Shown one piece after another: positions 62,873 through 64,000 of a stretch of DNA of 64,000 bases (positions are counted from its first letter, which is position 1; each line of letters starts with the position of its first letter). The stretch covers positions 4,836,001-4,900,000 of the forward strand of contig NC_021500.1 in NCBI RefSeq assembly GCF_000410515.1, in the 5' to 3' direction. A program made the position numbers and the translations under genes. The DNA is from Enterobacter sp. R4-368. Lineage in GTDB: Bacteria > Pseudomonadota > Gammaproteobacteria > Enterobacterales > Enterobacteriaceae. Below the pieces are notes generated by a model. That model searched no databases. It was not told the origin of the DNA and saw only the letters and a list, made by a program, of their open reading frames with translations.

Positions 62873-64000
62873 TTACTTAAGGGAAAGGCTGGCCGACGCT
62901 GAAGACAGACCGCTGGAGCGCCGGATAAGCCGGATACTTAATCCAGCGCCTGTGGCGAGACATACCGCCATCGCCAGCAGCGCGACGATAAAGGCATGCG
63001 TGATATTTGCGCCGCTTCTACCGTTACCCAACATACTGTAAAAAAGGCCGCCGATAACGGCGACGCTCAGCGCCGTGCTGATTTGTAATGCCGAACTGGT
63101 GACGCCAGCAATCATGCCTGAAAACTCTGGCGCAACGCGGCCGGTTACCATCCGCACCAGCGTTGGCATTGCCAGCCCCTGGCCAAGACCGGTGACAAAA
63201 AGCAGGACGGCGAGCGGCACTATGGCAGGCGCGCTGCCGGTCAGCGTACTGGCAATCAACCATGCCATACCGGCTAACCCTGCGGTCTCGCATCCCATCC
63301 CGATTGCGCTCAGGTAATTACCGACAAAACGCCGCAGGTAAGGCGTCAGCAACGGCCCAATCAGAAAGCCAACGCCAAAGGGCAGGAAAAGCAGGCCTGC
63401 GCTCAGGGCGTTCAGATGCAACGCGCCCTGGAGATAGACAGAAAACAAAAGAAAGAAAGCCGCGATGGAATAAAACAGCAACACGATCGCCAGCCCCTGG
63501 CCCAGTCCCGGCGCGCGTAACACGGACGGGTCAAGTAACGGCGAACCGCCATTCCAGCGAAGGCGACGTTCATAACGCCATAACAACGCGCTCAGCAGCG
63601 GGAAAGCAAGCAATAACAGCCACGTCCACCACGGCCAACCCGCCTCATGGCCTTCAATCAACGGCACAATCAGCGTACTGAGAGTGACGGTTGCCAGCAG
63701 CATGCCAATGGGATCCAGTCGCTGCGCAGATTGTGCCCGCGTTTCTTTCAGCAGCGGCAGGCCAAAGAGAATAACCAGTAGCGCTACCGGCAGGTTAACG
63801 AGAAAAATAGCCCGCCATCCCAGCCCAAACAGATCCGCTGAAATCAGGATGCCGCCTAATATCTGGCCGATAACCGAGGCCAGGCCAAACACGGCGCCAT
63901 AGATGCTCAGCGCTAACGGTTTCTCCGCTTCCGGAAAAATGGCCTGTACGGAAGCCAGCGCCTGGGGCGCCATAATAGCAGCTGTGGCACCCTGTAACAT
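62873..64000 (-). CDS. MFS drug transporter, DHA2 (EmrB/QacA) type, N-terminus outside window
   Basis: 375 residues are visible and the coding frame runs to the window edge; the apparent Met at 64000 is internal. The visible part starts in the fourth helix (GATAAIMAPQALASVQAIFPEAEKPLALSIYGAVFGLASVIGQILGG), the motif region of 14-helix DHA2 exporters, and runs to a normal C-terminus (IRLIRRSSGLSS). About 100 N-terminal residues should lie to the right. Exporters of this type pump drugs or bile salts with protons. It is convergent with the SDR gene. Confidence 0.9.
   Translation of the reverse strand: MLQGATAAIMAPQALASVQAIFPEAEKPLALSIYGAVFGLASVIGQILGGILISADLFGLGWRAIFLVNLPVALLVILFGLPLLKETRAQSAQRLDPIGMLLATVTLSTLIVPLIEGHEAGWPWWTWLLLLAFPLLSALLWRYERRLRWNGGSPLLDPSVLRAPGLGQGLAIVLLFYSIAAFFLLFSVYLQGALHLNALSAGLLFLPFGVGFLIGPLLTPYLRRFVGNYLSAIGMGCETAGLAGMAWLIASTLTGSAPAIVPLAVLLFVTGLGQGLAMPTLVRMVTGRVAPEFSGMIAGVTSSALQISTALSVAVIGGLFYSMLGNGRSGANITHAFIVALLAMAVCLATGAGLSIRLIRRSSGLSSASASLSLK

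Noticed and set aside
62612..62902. 96-codon plus-strand ORF after the SDR gene
   Set aside because: Overlaps a hairpin and the end of the convergent MFS gene; no ribosome site or family.

Overview
The window reads as chromosome of a plant-associated member of the Enterobacteriaceae, most like Kosakonia, Enterobacter, Phytobacter or Klebsiella. The evidence is the order rutR, putA/putP, efeUOB, phoH and tRNA-Ser(GGA), which follows the E. coli backbone around serX, with proteins very close to the E. coli versions. It also carries the rarA-oqxAB-oqxR efflux locus typical of Klebsiella and Enterobacter relatives, and secreted plant-related enzymes (a polygalacturonase and a periplasmic or secreted chorismate mutase). 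I cannot fix the species from sequence reading alone.

Layout. 1-2700: a DMT exporter, RutR, an LprI-like periplasmic protein and a nucleotidyltransferase. 2900-9900: a six-gene sugar operon (binding protein, ATPase, two permeases, FGGY kinase, SIS isomerase) with palindromes upstream but no local regulator. 9900-22500: backbone genes for proline use (putA, putP with PutA operator hexamers), a lipoprotein, a NupC-type nucleoside transporter, Fur-controlled efeUOB and phoH. 22500-26100: an accessory patch with a chorismate mutase, small unknown ORFs and a GH28 polygalacturonase. 26600-32300: rarA, oqxA, oqxB, oqxR. 34700-35150: tRNA-Ser with promoter, long trailer and terminator.

The right half (33-64 kb) is accessory in character. 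It repeatedly pairs an NAD(P)-dependent oxidoreductase with a divergent regulator of a different family (LysR, HxlR, AraC/YqhC-like, LysR, AraC/cupin). Between these lie an AT-richer block of small enzymes (VOC, GNAT, RidA, SRPBCC), gene relics (an outer-membrane barrel and LysR fragments), and a 6-gene module for amino-acid import plus PLP-dependent deamination and RidA with an IclR regulator. There is also a MetJ-box-preceded mmuPM pair for S-methylmethionine recycling. A 152-bp, 22-copy heptanucleotide tract followed by a pentanucleotide tract lies upstream of a GNAT gene, and a 24-bp in-frame duplication sits inside the adjacent LysR gene. The window ends inside a DHA2-type MFS transporter.

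How the genes work together. The sugar operon imports a pentose-like sugar, phosphorylates it and isomerises it toward ribulose 5-phosphate (inference). The put genes import and oxidise proline. EfeUOB takes up ferrous iron. The 47-53 kb module probably brings in an amino acid, eliminates its amino group through an enamine/imine intermediate and clears that intermediate with RidA. OqxAB plus the oxidoreductase/regulator pairs look like a xenobiotic-response zone. No phage, IS element, CRISPR array or rRNA was seen.
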